Source: Siniperca chuatsi (taxonomy: Eukaryota; Chordata; Actinopteri; Centrarchiformes; Sinipercidae). Taken from it: 64,000 nucleotides of DNA. The notes beneath the pieces are model-generated. The model was not told the DNA's origin and did no database searches. It was given only the letters and a program-made list of their open reading frames with translations. Shown here piece after piece: positions 1 through 12,700 of this stretch. The translations under genes were made by a program, and so were the position numbers. Where the stretch lies: assembly GCF_020085105.1 (NCBI RefSeq), contig NC_058045.1:16465833-16529832 (forward strand), in the 5' to 3' direction. Every line of letters begins with the position of its first letter. The stretch's first letter is position 1.

Positions 1-1835
1 AAACTTAATAGACCTAAGTTGTGCTGCCCAATAGTACCAGATTATATTTGGACATTTCAAACCTCCTTTACTATATGGAAAGTGCAATAGGGACAGTCAT
101 ATTCTAGCACCATTATTTTCCATATGAATCCAATAAATAACTTTCTAAGTTTCTGAAAAAAGTCATCAGTGGCAGTGGGATATTTAAGCAATATTACACA
201 TGCCCCACGGTCCTAACCGCATCATTGTTGTGCCAATAATGATGGTAAAGCTCACCCTCTAGTGTAATATTGCGATTATACAACAGTTACCAAACTAAAT
301 AAAAGATATAATGTAAGTGTATACATATTGTAGGGCAATTAAAAAAAAAAGGTTTTTTGCTAGTGTTATCTGCATTTCCCTGGAAATACTGACTAATAAC
401 TGGACAATCAGTCACGTTAGTAGACTCTTATGTAACGAAACCTAGTTTACTAGGTAAACGATCAAGCAACAGAGACGATTTCTAGTCCCTGTTGAGTCAG
501 CCAGCCAACTTGAGCTAACGTTAATGCTTTTTAGAGATTGTGGGATTTCACAAACTGAATAAATACCACACACATTTTCACTGCGGTCACAAAACTGTTT
601 GCTCTCCGGCTTGCTGCACACAAGGGAGGCACGCACCTGTATTAACAGGGCGAGGCGTCCTCTTTTGATTGGTTTTGATATATTTCTGTTTGTTAATATT
701 TCTGCCATAGGACTTAAATATAGTAACTGAACCCATTTTAGGAATATATTCCCACATCCAAATTGTTCCAAGGACACTCCACCCTATCAAAAGCCTTTTC
801 TGCGTCTAAGGATAGGAGGGCCTTATCTGAGGTGTCCTCCAAACTTACTTTGAATGTTATTGAGAATCCTCCTGACATTATGAAATCCATGTCATCCTAA
901 GATGAACCCATTTTGATCCCTGTGCATTACACTGGATAGTGATTCTTGCAGTCGTCTTACAAAAATTTTGCACAGGGTGTTGAGGTCAGAATTTTATAGA
1001 GGGATTGGTCTCATGTTTTCACATTTGTTGCTGGGCCTTTTGGCAATAATATGATTAATGCTCCTGTCATCTATTTAGGTAGACTATCATTATGGAATGC
1101 TTCCAGAAACATTTCCAATAGCGGTTTCAGTAATTTTGTTTAAAGTTTTTTTATACAGGTCTATTGGGAGCCCATCTGATCCTGCTAGATTTCATGCCAT
1201 CAATAGCTATGCCTATTTCCCCCTCTTTAAGTTCCACCTCCAGCTTCTCTATGAACTCGTCAGAGATAGTTGGAATATTCAGTTTATCCATTAATGTATT
1301 TTAGGCCTGCAGATCAGATTTAACTTGGGATTCATATAGATTCTTATAATATTTTCTAAATTCCATGTTTATTTCAATAGGATCTACTATTGTATCGGCA
1401 TTGTTGTTTATAATTGAAGTGACTAGTGGCTCTAGTGTTTAATCTGCCAAGCTAAAGGTTTACTGTGTTTTTCCCCTTGATCATAAAATGATTGGTTAAG
1501 CCTGATTATATTGGAGGCTGCCCTAGCTGCAGACAATTTATTGTATTCTGCTCTTAAGAGCAATAGTTTTTAGCAAAAGCTTTTTCTACTGCAAGAGTTC
1601 TTTTCCTAAATACCTGTTCTTGACGAGGTTGTATCCTGGATTCTAACTGCTGTCTTTTCTGGTGCAATTCTCTAGATTTGGATGTGGTATAACTAATTAT
1701 GTGTCCCCTTAAAAAGGCCTTGAAAGCATGCCACTTAATACCAGCCGTTTTATGTGTTGTTTTATTTTGTTTCTTTCTGCATTGGTGTATTTTACAAAAC
1801 ACCTTTAGTAGCAGTGTTAGTTATGTAAGCTGTTT
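1..1835 (-). mobile_element. Degenerate L1-like non-LTR retrotransposon (ORF2 remnant)
   Basis: On the minus strand, broken reading frames carry landmarks of an L1-clade ORF2. Near 1,600-1,730 a segment reads like the L1 mid-region (WHAFKAFLRGHIISY followed by a basic coiled stretch). Near 770-815 is the reverse-transcriptase signature [11 protein letters not shown]. Near 1-150, in shifted frames, are FIGFIWK and YYWAAQLR, typical of the L1 ORF2 C-terminal part. Stops and frameshifts throughout show it is dead. The order (mid-region, RT, C-terminus from high to low coordinate) fits one minus-strand copy. It runs off the left edge, so its 3' end is not seen. The 190-770 part is poorly recognisable and includes a small foldback. 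Clade assignment rests on motifs only. Confidence 0.7.
189..272. repeat. Small foldback inside the L1 remnant
   Basis: Positions 189-199 (CAATATTACAC) and 262-272 (GTGTAATATTG) are a perfect 11-bp inverted repeat. A second, imperfect palindrome (ATCATTGTTG / CAATAATGAT) lies inside. It looks like a tiny MITE or foldback insertion; no target duplication was identified. Confidence 0.4.
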
Positions 1836-4800
1836 TGCTATCATTCCTATGAAAAACAAGTTTTATTGTTCCTCAACAGCTCTGTTAGTTAAATTATGCT
1901 TATTCTGATTATGACTCTAATATGTGTCATATACCCTGATTAAGTTGTTTACATGACAGAAGTATTACCTTAACCTAGTTATAATTAACCTAGAGTCCGT
2001 GTAAACACACTAACTATTGCTGTCAGGATCCTGTTGAAGCTTAAACTGATGGATTATGAGCACTGTAGGCCTGGGACTAGTGAGGCAGCAGGCCTGTACT
2101 GATGGTGAGTCACACTGAAATGCATCTAAAACATCTGGTCCCTCTTACTCAAACAGCCAGCGACCCTGGGCTCTGCCCACAAAGACAAAAGAAAACACCA
2201 CTGAGGGTACCCTCCTCTGCACTGCTCCGAAATACTGAGCTACAAACACACACACACATTCAGAACTAAGGATCCCCCTACCTGTGGCCCTCTATCTTCA
2301 GGCTCTGATGCCACAAAGACACAAAGCAGACCACTACTCCTTTGAAACAGGATCCACCACTAGACCTCTAAATCCTTGACTACTTACATACATCCCATTA
2401 AAACATTGGTCATAAAACATCTTGTTTGTATCTTTTCATCTCTTTTCTACCCCCCGTCGCGTTACGAATCACAGGAATCTCAACAACCCCTTACCCACTA
2501 GAAACAACATTCTTGAGCAGAGAGAGAAAAAGGACAACTGAGTAACTCAGGCCACGGGCCAGCAGTTTGATTCCAGCACAAATCACGCCCTGATTCTGCA
2601 ATGTTAACCCTACAGATTGTTCAAGCATCTGCTTTGTGCGTAGAAATGACAAACCAAGAGATACTGTCCTAGAACGCCAGATCTTTACCGAAGCTAAATG
2701 ACAACATGCATCGAAGTGGCTGATGACTCTGGCACAAACTCACATACGCACACAACTGTAAGAACATCAACATTTGCGGTACAAGATGAGTTCAGAGGAG
2801 TTGTGGTCAAAACACATTAATTCATCTGTTTCCTCTTTATCTCTTCTTTATTACCTCACTTCATTCTCTCCTTGTTTGGCCCTCTTTTTCCTCATGCTCT
2901 CCTTAATCAACTCCTCAACACATCCTTCTCCCTCTCTGCACTATCACTCGAACACAATATGTACTGCCTGTATTTTTCTTGGGTCTGGACTGGTTCTGTG
3001 TTTACAGGTCCTGGCAGCACGGACCAAGGGACCAGGGCCGAGAAGGACTCTGTGTTCTGTGACCTATTTCCCACACTGACCATGAACAATGCCGCTTGGG
3101 AGGATCCAACAGATGCACCGCAATATGTGCTGACAGGAAGGGATGGCAGAGGTTCAACTAGGGGGATGAAGTGTGGTGGGGGACTGTGTACAGACTCTTG
3201 ACAATCACGTCTAAAGCCCCCGATGGGCGGCATTCAGGTCCATCATCGGTAAATGACGCAGGCGGATGACAGGATCAGTAAATTTAGTAAAGCTTTATAG
3301 TGGTCTCCTGAGATGTGCTGGATTTTTCAGACTGACACGGCATACAGCTATCTGACAGGGAGAGTCCTCAAAAAACTGAGCTCACTCAACAGTGAATTGC
3401 TGCTCTTCTGTAGGTTTTATTATTACATTATTTTTCTTTTCTCTGCTTTCACATATTTATAAAGGAACATATAGACCCATATTTACAGAGTGACAGCAAA
3501 GATTGGTAAGGGGGAAAAAGGGGGCATCCAAGGCCATTGTGGGCACATAGTATTTGCCTAGGCCATTTGAGCTAGCAGAGGGCACCACCCCCTTCAATTT
3601 TTTTTATGTGGCACTTGGTTCCATGCATTTGTTTAAGAGTGTGTTTTTGTCCGATTCACAGCCCAACTGGTCTCAGTTTTCAATCATGAGCAGGACCAAA
3701 CATCTCTTCCAGACAGTCTCCCCTTTTGGCTTTCCTCTCCTCATCTTTTTTCTTTCTCCCCTCCTCCTCATCAGTTGCTCCTTTCATCTTCCAATCCTCC
3801 ATTTGGTCTGCATCAGTGCAGGGTAAGATCAGAGAACAGAGAGAGAAGGGCACTAGATAAGAGGCTATGACAGACAGGGAGTGCAGTAAAAAACTAGTTA
3901 TTTTATAGTTTCATGAGTATGCCTTCTCTTCCTTCTGCATGAGAGGGTTTTTATAGGCCGGCAGAGAACTTTGGATCCAGTTTAGTTCAGACTTTCAGCT
4001 GGCACAGTTGCACTGAGTTCAGGGCTAAGTTGGCATAGACTGACATGGAACCGGATAGACAAACATCTCCAGCCAAACTACACAGATTTGATGTGTGCAT
4101 GAGCAGTCAGACAAACAGACAAATTAATAGTGAGATGTGTGTAGCACACTGCGCTGCTCATTGCAGTACATTTCCAGTGACAATATAGAGCAAGATGGGT
4201 GGACAGAGGGCAGACAGAGGGGTCGGTCTGCAGCCCTGTCAACATTTTAACACAGCCCGTCTCCTCAACTACAAAGACACCTCAATTTTTTTTTGTCAGT
4301 AAAGCTGAAACAGGGGTCAAACCCCTTATTCCTTTAACAAGGCCCCAAATCCTCTCACTTGTCTCTTGTAGAAAAAAATCTTGTTAGTTTCAGAGCATTA
4401 TGCATTGTGCAACAGTAAGCATAATCTATTGACAATGTAATGATAGCTTCGATGAGAGAACTCACAATATGTAATATTTATTAAAAAATGAACAAACAAA
4501 CAAAAGAGATTGATATGGCATGTACACAAGTAATTAAATGATCAATTACGTGTACCCATCCCTAGTGGAGAGGGAAAGAAATCAGCAGAGGGAATTACTA
4601 AACTGTTTGCATAATGAAGCTTCCAAGGCCAGATTTAAACTCATCTTCTCAATTCAACTTGACAACTCAATTTGAAATTTTGTCCAGTAAATGAGTGATG
4701 CTTCTTGCATTTAGACTGTAGCCAGACAGTGGATTTGATAATGATTCTCAATGGGATTACTGCACACACAACATGTGCATAAATTAAGAGACCCTGATGG

Positions 4801-6306
4801 AGCCACAGAGTGCAAAAACATCTGTCCGAAGCTGTTAAAAGTCACAGCCTGAGAGTGTGACAACTTTTCTTTATTTATGTAATAATGCGGCCAAGATTTG
4901 ACCTGAGAGTGTAAACATCTGACCGTTAATGTGACCTGGAGTGACTGGATGTGGCAGGTGGTCTTTAAAAGACAGGTGTAACCACAGCTACATGGTACAG
5001 GGAAGATGAAAAGAAGAGTGAGTGAGATGGGGAAGAGAGAAAAATCGCTCCAGAGAGAGAAAGAGAGAGAGAGCTCTTGTGTGATGAATTGCGTATGCTA
5101 GGTTACACTAACACAGCCTCAGCACTATTCTGCTAGATTACAAAAACATTGACATCATACATAGCCCATTTGATCTAGGCCTCTCTGTAAACACACAAAT
5201 TAGACATTTAAGAAAGCACACATCAGGATTAAGTCTGATCTGTATTGTCTTTGTCTGAGGTTCTTAACAAATTCTGGTCCAAGACACACTACACCAGTCG
5301 TGATTAAGACATGTCATTTGTATGCAGCCATATCTGGTCAAAGTGATTTATCTCCTTGAAAAAGTGCTATCACAAATACTTGCTGTCCTGTTTCCCTCGG
5401 GTGTCTTTATGTTCTTTCTGGGATTCATCAGATTTAAGAGCTGACCTAAGAGTCGCCTGCCCTCCGCTCCATGAGCATATGAGAATATACAAGTGAGAAG
5501 ACGCTGCCACTGTAGTGTACAACTGCATGTGTGTGAAAAGCTTGACCTGCAACATGAGGTTTAAAGAATAAGTCACTGTGTGTTTGTTTTGGCACTACAC
5601 TCATATCATTTTACAGACCCAATCAAAGAATGAGCTAAAAAGAAAGGGAAAATAAAAGAGCTTTTTATTGGAGTAGGCTCCCAGACACTGCCAAGGGAAC
5701 AGAGGCCTTTATGCAGCTTTTTGTTCTCGAGTCCTTGGACACTTTGGTGTCTATCTGCAAGGGACTAACGTCTATACATATCCCACACTGCAGTTTTAAA
5801 TAGTGCTTTTGTTAATGCATGTTGTGTATGGCGTAATATATACCCTACAGAACAGCTAAACATGTTAAAGCTGATGGAAATCTGCAAAATTGGTTCATGT
5901 TCTCTGTGAATTGATATGAATAACTGCTGGAAATGTGTGTTGTGGTGCAAAATCTAAACCAAACTCTGGCCAAAACTTGTTCCAAGATCCTAGAGAGAGA
6001 CAGAAAGGAATGCTGCTGTTAGGCTCAGCGAGCAGGTCATTCGAGGACACGAGCATGCATGTGTGTTTATGAGTGCGTGAGAGAGAAGGAGCACGAGGAT
6101 GTGTGGTGACTACCTCAATCAACTGAAAACACACACAGACCCAAACAGCCAGTAAAACAATACAAACAACAACAACAAAAAACACCCTCATATAGAGCAG
6201 ATGCATTCACACTCATATATGCGCATGCACAGACAGCCAATGTCGCCTTGAATCTATGAGTGAATTGGATGATTGAGATGTTAATCAGACTATAAAATGG
6301 AGACGG
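1836..6306. other. Non-coding stretch downstream of the identified banp exons
   Basis: No exon could be supported here on either strand. Open frames of about 100 codons at 2,774-3,233 lie antisense to each other and resemble no family I know. A short CA run lies at 2,246-2,258. The missing C-terminal exons of banp could lie here or beyond the left edge. I looked for the conserved C-terminal vertebrate BANP sequence in reverse complement and did not find it. Confidence 0.5.
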
Positions 6307-6314
6307 TTGTAACT

Positions 6315-7235
6315 ATGGCTGCCACAAACGACTATTTTTCTATTGATTAATCTGTTGACTATTTTACCAGTTAATCGGTTAATCTAAACAATTAATTTTC
6401 TAACCATTTAATTTGAGTTAATTTTATTTTGACAAACTGTATGTCATTGTATAATGCAGCACAAAACAAAATATAAAGAAAGGTTTATATAATAAAGTGA
6501 AAAACCGTAGTTTTAAACTGACAACTCCAACATGAAATAAACACATACACTGGCACCGTCAATCAATGTAAAATAAGCCCAGATTCTAACCTAAACGTTT
6601 TCTTATTCAATGGAATTTCTAAAGGTAGCAGGCAGACGACTTTATGGCTTTATATTAAACAACTACAAGGACAAAAGATATATTAAAAAGCTCTCCTTAC
6701 TAATGAATAGACACGCAGCCTGACCTCACGCTGTGGTGGCCAATCCGGCGATCAGACTGGTCAAACGGCTCCACAGTCAGCAAACCAGTTCAAGGACCAA
6801 ACTATGATACTCTCCCAGTTGCGTCCTCGCTTGGTTTATTTCGTGTACCCAGCTTAGACGCCTGTGTCTGGCTTGCAGTCAATGCTGAAAAATAGCAATA
6901 CCACAAAGCGTCCTTTGGTTTTTGTTCATTTTTTGAGAGAGACAAGAGAGACAGCTGTGGTCGAGCAACATAGAGAATGAATAAGGCGAGGGAGCGCCGG
7001 TAGCAGAAAGCCAGTGAATCAGAGAAATAAAATATTTACATTATTTTCCGATTGTTTCACAGCGGTTACGTTCTAAAGCAGAAATAAACACGCCTGCACC
7101 TCCACGCTATCGTAATGACGCAGCAATTACTAAGTGATATTGAAGAAAAACAATGAAAGTCCATGCATCGGATAAAAATATTGATGTCGATGCATTTTCA
7201 GCATCAACGTTATCGACTACTCGCGGCAGCCCTAC
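6315..7235. mobile_element. Non-autonomous hAT-like DNA transposon (MITE) with 8-bp TSD
   Basis: The element is about 921 bp. Its left end begins ATGGCTGCCACAAACGACTA and its right end, reverse-complemented, begins GTAGGGCTGCCGCGAGTAGTC, so the termini are imperfect inverted repeats. It is flanked by the perfect 8-bp direct repeat TTGTAACT at 6,307-6,314 and 7,236-7,243, the target-site length of hAT transposons. The interior has the AT-rich 'attgattaatctgttgac' type sequence common in fish hAT MITEs. No transposase frame is present. Confidence 0.8.
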
Positions 7236-7243
7236 TTGTAACT

Positions 7244-9796
7244 CCTTCTTCACCCCAAATTTTGACTTATGAGCAGAGTGCATATGACTGAGCCAACAGA
7301 GGCAAATATATCTCAGAAAGTCTGAATTTAAGGCTGTAGACTATTTTTGACTATTTTTACTACAAACCTGGCAAGTAAGAAGTAATGTTGTCTTACTGGG
7401 TCTTACAATGGTCTGCATTGGTGGGGGCGTGTTGTTTAAGGTACCGGTGAGACGATGAAATATGATCCAATAAGGTTGGTTTGAGTAATAGTTCCACGAG
7501 TTTGGAAGTTTATCAGATGCCAAAACACTGCACATATGTACTATTATAATACTATGATGAAGAATTTTACACCTCTGTTTGAACACAGCCTTATCCCTAA
7601 AACATTTAGTGACCCAATTAATCTAAGTACCACAATTGTTTTAGGGTATAATGCAAAAGTAATGTAATGAATAGTGTAGCTACTTTTCTTAGGGGGTCAT
7701 GTGGAATTTATTGCCGTAAAAAAAAAAAAAAAAAGTAAATAATAATTTGTAATTTTCTTGTAATGACCCCAACAGTGAATATGTTTCCTCTTAACATTCA
7801 CATTTTAGGAGGAGAAAAAAAAACCCTCTGTTGGCTGTTACATAGAAACACCTGTCCTAATAAAATAAACAGTTTAACCACCAGACGGGGAGCGTGAGAA
7901 AGAACTTCCTTCCCTAAAGCCTTGCTTCTAGACAAACACAATGAAATCATGAATGTGAAATTATGTGTTGGTCTTCAAGCGTACATATGTGGTCTGCAAT
8001 GGTCATACATAGGCCGACTCTGCTTTGATCGTGACTCGCTTGGATCTCAGAGGAAAGAACAGAGAAACAGGAAGGCCACTCGGTCCAAAACATCCAAGAC
8101 AGAGATGGAGAAGGGGAGAGGGATGAACAAAGAAATAGACACTGAGAGGACATTAAAAACAAGTGTGTGTGTGTGTGTGTGTGTTGCTAGGGCTGTGTGG
8201 GTGTATGTTTCTAATTAGTATATCATTATTGTGTCCAACTATATGGTAGATTGTGAGGTTTTTGAATGGCAAAAAGAAATTACCATGGTTGGAAACCCTC
8301 TCTATGTGCTACTGAAATGCTTTACATAATCTGCTGTTCAGAGATATTTATTGTGTTTGTCGAGACGCACTTGTCCACTTGACAAAATAAAAGCAGACTA
8401 ACTTCATTCATTTGGTAAATTCGTGTTACCTGGTCCTTCAATTACATTTACGAGGTGAAAAAACTTCAGAAATGCATCACTAGATACTCCATGATCTTTG
8501 CTGTACTTTTACGGATTGCAGCTTTAATACTTACAAGCAGTGAAAATGGTGTGTTCAAATTTTCGAGATACAGGAAGTTGGGGCTGATTAAAATTAATTA
8601 GCTTGGAAGAAGAAGATTGCTAGCTAGTAAATATACAGTAGATGTAAACAATCCTGGATTTAAAATACATTTAAAAATCGCCTTTGTAAATGTTTTATGC
8701 ATTCAATACATTTGTTAGAGCTCAAGGATACACACAATGCATTTTGGTGAGTAACACTGAATACAACCAGAACTTTTGTTTGTTTACAGGAAAACTCCAC
8801 AGGGCACCTAAATACCTAATTCTACCAAAAGAAAGTCATATTTTCTGCCTTACTAAACAGTGAGCTTATATTACATAGTAATACAAGTTTTTTAACGGTT
8901 TGATTTGTATACACTTCTGGCTTCTATAGCATTTTATTTCACCATCTGTCTCAAAATAGGTCCTCAAAATAAAGGGGAAGATGGACATAGTCTAATGTTT
9001 GTTTGCCAGGTGAATGTGGCCGTCATGAATGCTGCATTGGTCATACTTGAAAATATTCAGCAAAATATCTCTAACACACCCACATCAGGATCATCGCACT
9101 CACAGCAACAGTACAACAATGATGACACCACCGTACACAGAAGTCACCCAGGTTCACTATCCTGAATGACAAAAGTGTAAAGATTCAGCATCTGCCGGGT
9201 GCAGTCACATGGAAAAACAAACATCGAAAACACGGATTAAATGGTCTGTTGCTCAATCACTGCGCAAATAGATCCAGCAAAAAAGTCAGGCACACATTTT
9301 TTCAGACCCACCACTTAAGGCTGTGATGCATGAACAGAGGCAAAGATACAGCATCACTGCAGTTTTGTGAGATCATTCAAATCCTGGTACTGAAACATCA
9401 ATAAGTGGCTGCCACACTGTCATTAACAGAGTTTTGGTAGGGACAGGGCAATGTCTGTCCATGTCTCCTCATATTTGCTGAATCAGAAGAACCAAGAGCC
9501 TGCTCAGACAACTCTTAAGGTTTGGGGCCAATAGACACATTAATCATTTGTGAAAGATCTGATGATGACTAATGTAAAAAAAAAAACTGACCGAAGATTA
9601 GTGCACCACCATTTGTTTTAACAACATACCACACATATCCACCATTTCTGTTATCCAGATTTCTTTTTTTTTTGAAGGATTAGTACTTTATTCAAAAAAG
9701 TAAGAAGTGATGCAAATATGTGGTTTATCATCTACACAGCATGGATTAATTTGTGTATTATAACTCCTATTTAGTTTACTGTGAATGTGTTCTTAC
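7244..9796. other. Non-coding stretch, probably intronic or 3' to banp
   Basis: No supportable exon. It contains a TG microsatellite at about 8,164-8,184 and several poly-A runs (7,719-7,734 and 9,577-9,586). The short open frames here have no splice support or recognisable domains. Confidence 0.5.
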
Positions 9797-12700
9797 CTGT
9801 CCATCCTGACCAACATGTACCTGGTGGATCTGGAGATTACCCTGAAATAGAGAAGAGACATGTCATGCCAAAAGCCTGATGCCATATTCACCTTAACCTG
9901 AGTGGACTACAGATTAGTAAAACCTGCAAACCTGCATTGGCACACGATGATTCAAGCCATTAAATAGTGCTAAACTGAACTCTTGTGATCAACATGCAAA
10001 GTGCAGCATGACAGTGTCAATATCTGAGAACTGTCAGAACTGTTTTTACAGGATTCTGAGCATGCAGGGTTTGGCAGAGGAGTGTTTATACATGACATAA
10101 GAGTGAGAAATGGATGCAATGTCCATGTATTAGGGCTGCATGATATTGGACAAAAATTACATTGGGATATCTTTTTTTCCTGCAATATATATTGCAATAT
10201 GAAAAAATACAGGAAATTTCACCAGACACATGCAGTGTGTAATTCATGTACAGATATACAATTAACAATCATAATTTTCATCATTTAGGTACTTTAAAAG
10301 TCTATCCTCTTCTAACAAAACATAACCCCCTTGCTACTTCTACCACACTTGGTTCAGCCCTCTGCCATCCCTCCAGAAATCAGCTTGTATGTGACTCTGT
10401 CAAGTGGAGAGAGAACAGCTGGATAGGTATTTGGAAAAAACATGTTTCTTAATAAACTTTACAAATGGACTTGTGTGTTGCAGTTGTGTTATTTTACATG
10501 TAATCTGCCATTTCTAACGATGTTCTAATGTATACTTAATCTGCGTGGTGGAAGATAAACAGGCCTCCCGGCGCAGCTGAGGATGGTAAAACAGATTTAT
10601 CTATAAACGTTATGCCAGTGAGGTGTAAGTACCGACAGATCTAGATACTGCAAGATTTGTGTGTGTGTGTGTACATCGCGATGTCGATGCTGAAACAATA
10701 TATCGTCCTGAATTGGTATATAAGTCAACTATTCTGTCATTTCTGGCTACACTGAGTCTCCTGTAAACAGAAACCAATGCACATTCACACAGGCACAAGC
10801 CCATCGTTGTCTCATCAAGATGCAATGACCATCATAAAGTGAACACCCACAGTGATGTTAACAAGACTACATGAGAGAGGACATCATACAAGCCATATTT
10901 AGCAAACCCCAAGTTTCAGCTGCTTTATCTTGCTAATTGTATTTCATGTATATATCAAGCACTGTCTGTGCTGCCATATGGCCAGAGAGCAGTATAATCT
11001 CTCAAACAGCTCATTTCCTTTTCAAGCACGCTAAAACCAATGTCTTTGATGAAAGGGGCCCGTTCCTAATGAAAACATATTCCATGAGTGGCAGTTGGGA
11101 GAAGTGGGATTTTGTTGCTAAGCTTTGAACTCCAAAAAACAAACAATATCATGGAATAGGAAGGAGAGAGGAGAAAAAAATCTGGGCTCAGCCACAAAGA
11201 GCAGGAAAAGGCTTTAGAGCTTTTCTGCCTCCAATTCACTCTGTTTCTTTAGCACAACTGAATAGGAAATGAGAAAAACACTTGGTCAAGGTGTCAATTG
11301 CTTTTGCATAAATGTCATGCTGTCACGCATGTGTGGCACATATCAAATACAATATGTGATTACATGTGTATGTGTGTACAAAGACTGGCGCCTTGAAATA
11401 AATCTCTCTCCCACATTCTCGAAAATCACTAACAATGATGCTGATGCAGAAATTCCTCTCCAGCAGCCAGTGTGGTTTGGAGTTAGATTTTGATTTCAAC
11501 TGGCAGGCCAACGCTGTGTGTGAATGCAGAGTGCATGTCTGGTTGGGGATATGAGGCATCTGGACATTATGTGGAAATTAATGTAAATCCCATTCATAAG
11601 CAGGCGGATATATAAACATTAAGATGCTCTATACGGAACATCTGCTTTTGCTAAAATTCACTAATGACTTAAATGTTGTCAGGTATTACTCGGGTGCATT
11701 ATGCTTCACTGGGATGGCTATTTGCATGGGCAAACAGAAACATACAGGGCTCAAAAGACACATGAATGTTTAATGATTCTTACCAAACTTATTTGACAGA
11801 TAAAAAAATAATAGTTTGCTGTAGTAAATCGCTCTGCCTTTTTTTCTTTTAAAAGTAGACTATCATGTAGTCTTCAAAAGTTGTGCAATCAGAAATTTGA
11901 TCAATCATTGGGTGTAGCTAAAAATTAGAATAATTCTTCCTCCACACAGCTGAAGGGAGATGAACCCTAATATTTTGAAGAAACACTTGGCGAGCTTTCA
12001 ATGTGACAGAGAGCCTCATCAAAGGATACTGTAGCTTGGTAGAGTAATGTGCTGGACAGCAGTTCTCGTTTTTGGCCTAAATAGCTATAAGCTATAAGAA
12101 ACCTGAGTCTTTACTTCTGCACAATTGTAGTGTATTTAATCTACATGCTCACACAAATATAATGGGTTATTTTAAATAGCCAATCTAATAATGCAAGTCA
12201 TTACCTGACATTGACATTCCCACACTAAAGTAGACAAAATTATTTTTCTTCCAAGCAAACCACTTCTTTCTCAAGCACGAGTTCACTTTAAGAGTTATAT
12301 TCTGTTTGGAGACAAATTCTCCTGACTGATGTTTGCTAAGAAATTGAATATTACCAGGAAGAATGACTCAAGAAAAGGAGTGGCTGATTGTTTCTCTTTT
12401 CTCTCTCTCTCTTCTCTCATTCACACTTGCCTCACTGTCCTGTGTGATCTGCACCTCCTCTCCTTGTGGCACCTGGGCAATGTGCAATTGACCCTGTGGA
12501 ATCTGAGAGACACAGATGAAGGATGAGAGACAACTGGAGCTGGAACAATTACACAAATATGATCAACAAATCAAGAAATTTGCAATGGAATGTTTTGCTT
12601 TAATTCTAAACATGATTTTCAACTACAATGAAATCTACATATAATTATCATACAATGATAAATTGTGCTTAAAGGATAGATTCACACATCTCGTCTTAAA

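Noticed and set aside
2872-3233. Overlapping 108-109-codon open frames on both strands
   Set aside because: No family resemblance, no convincing splice pair and no neighbouring exon in phase. Considered as missing banp exons, but the translations do not match the BANP C-terminus.
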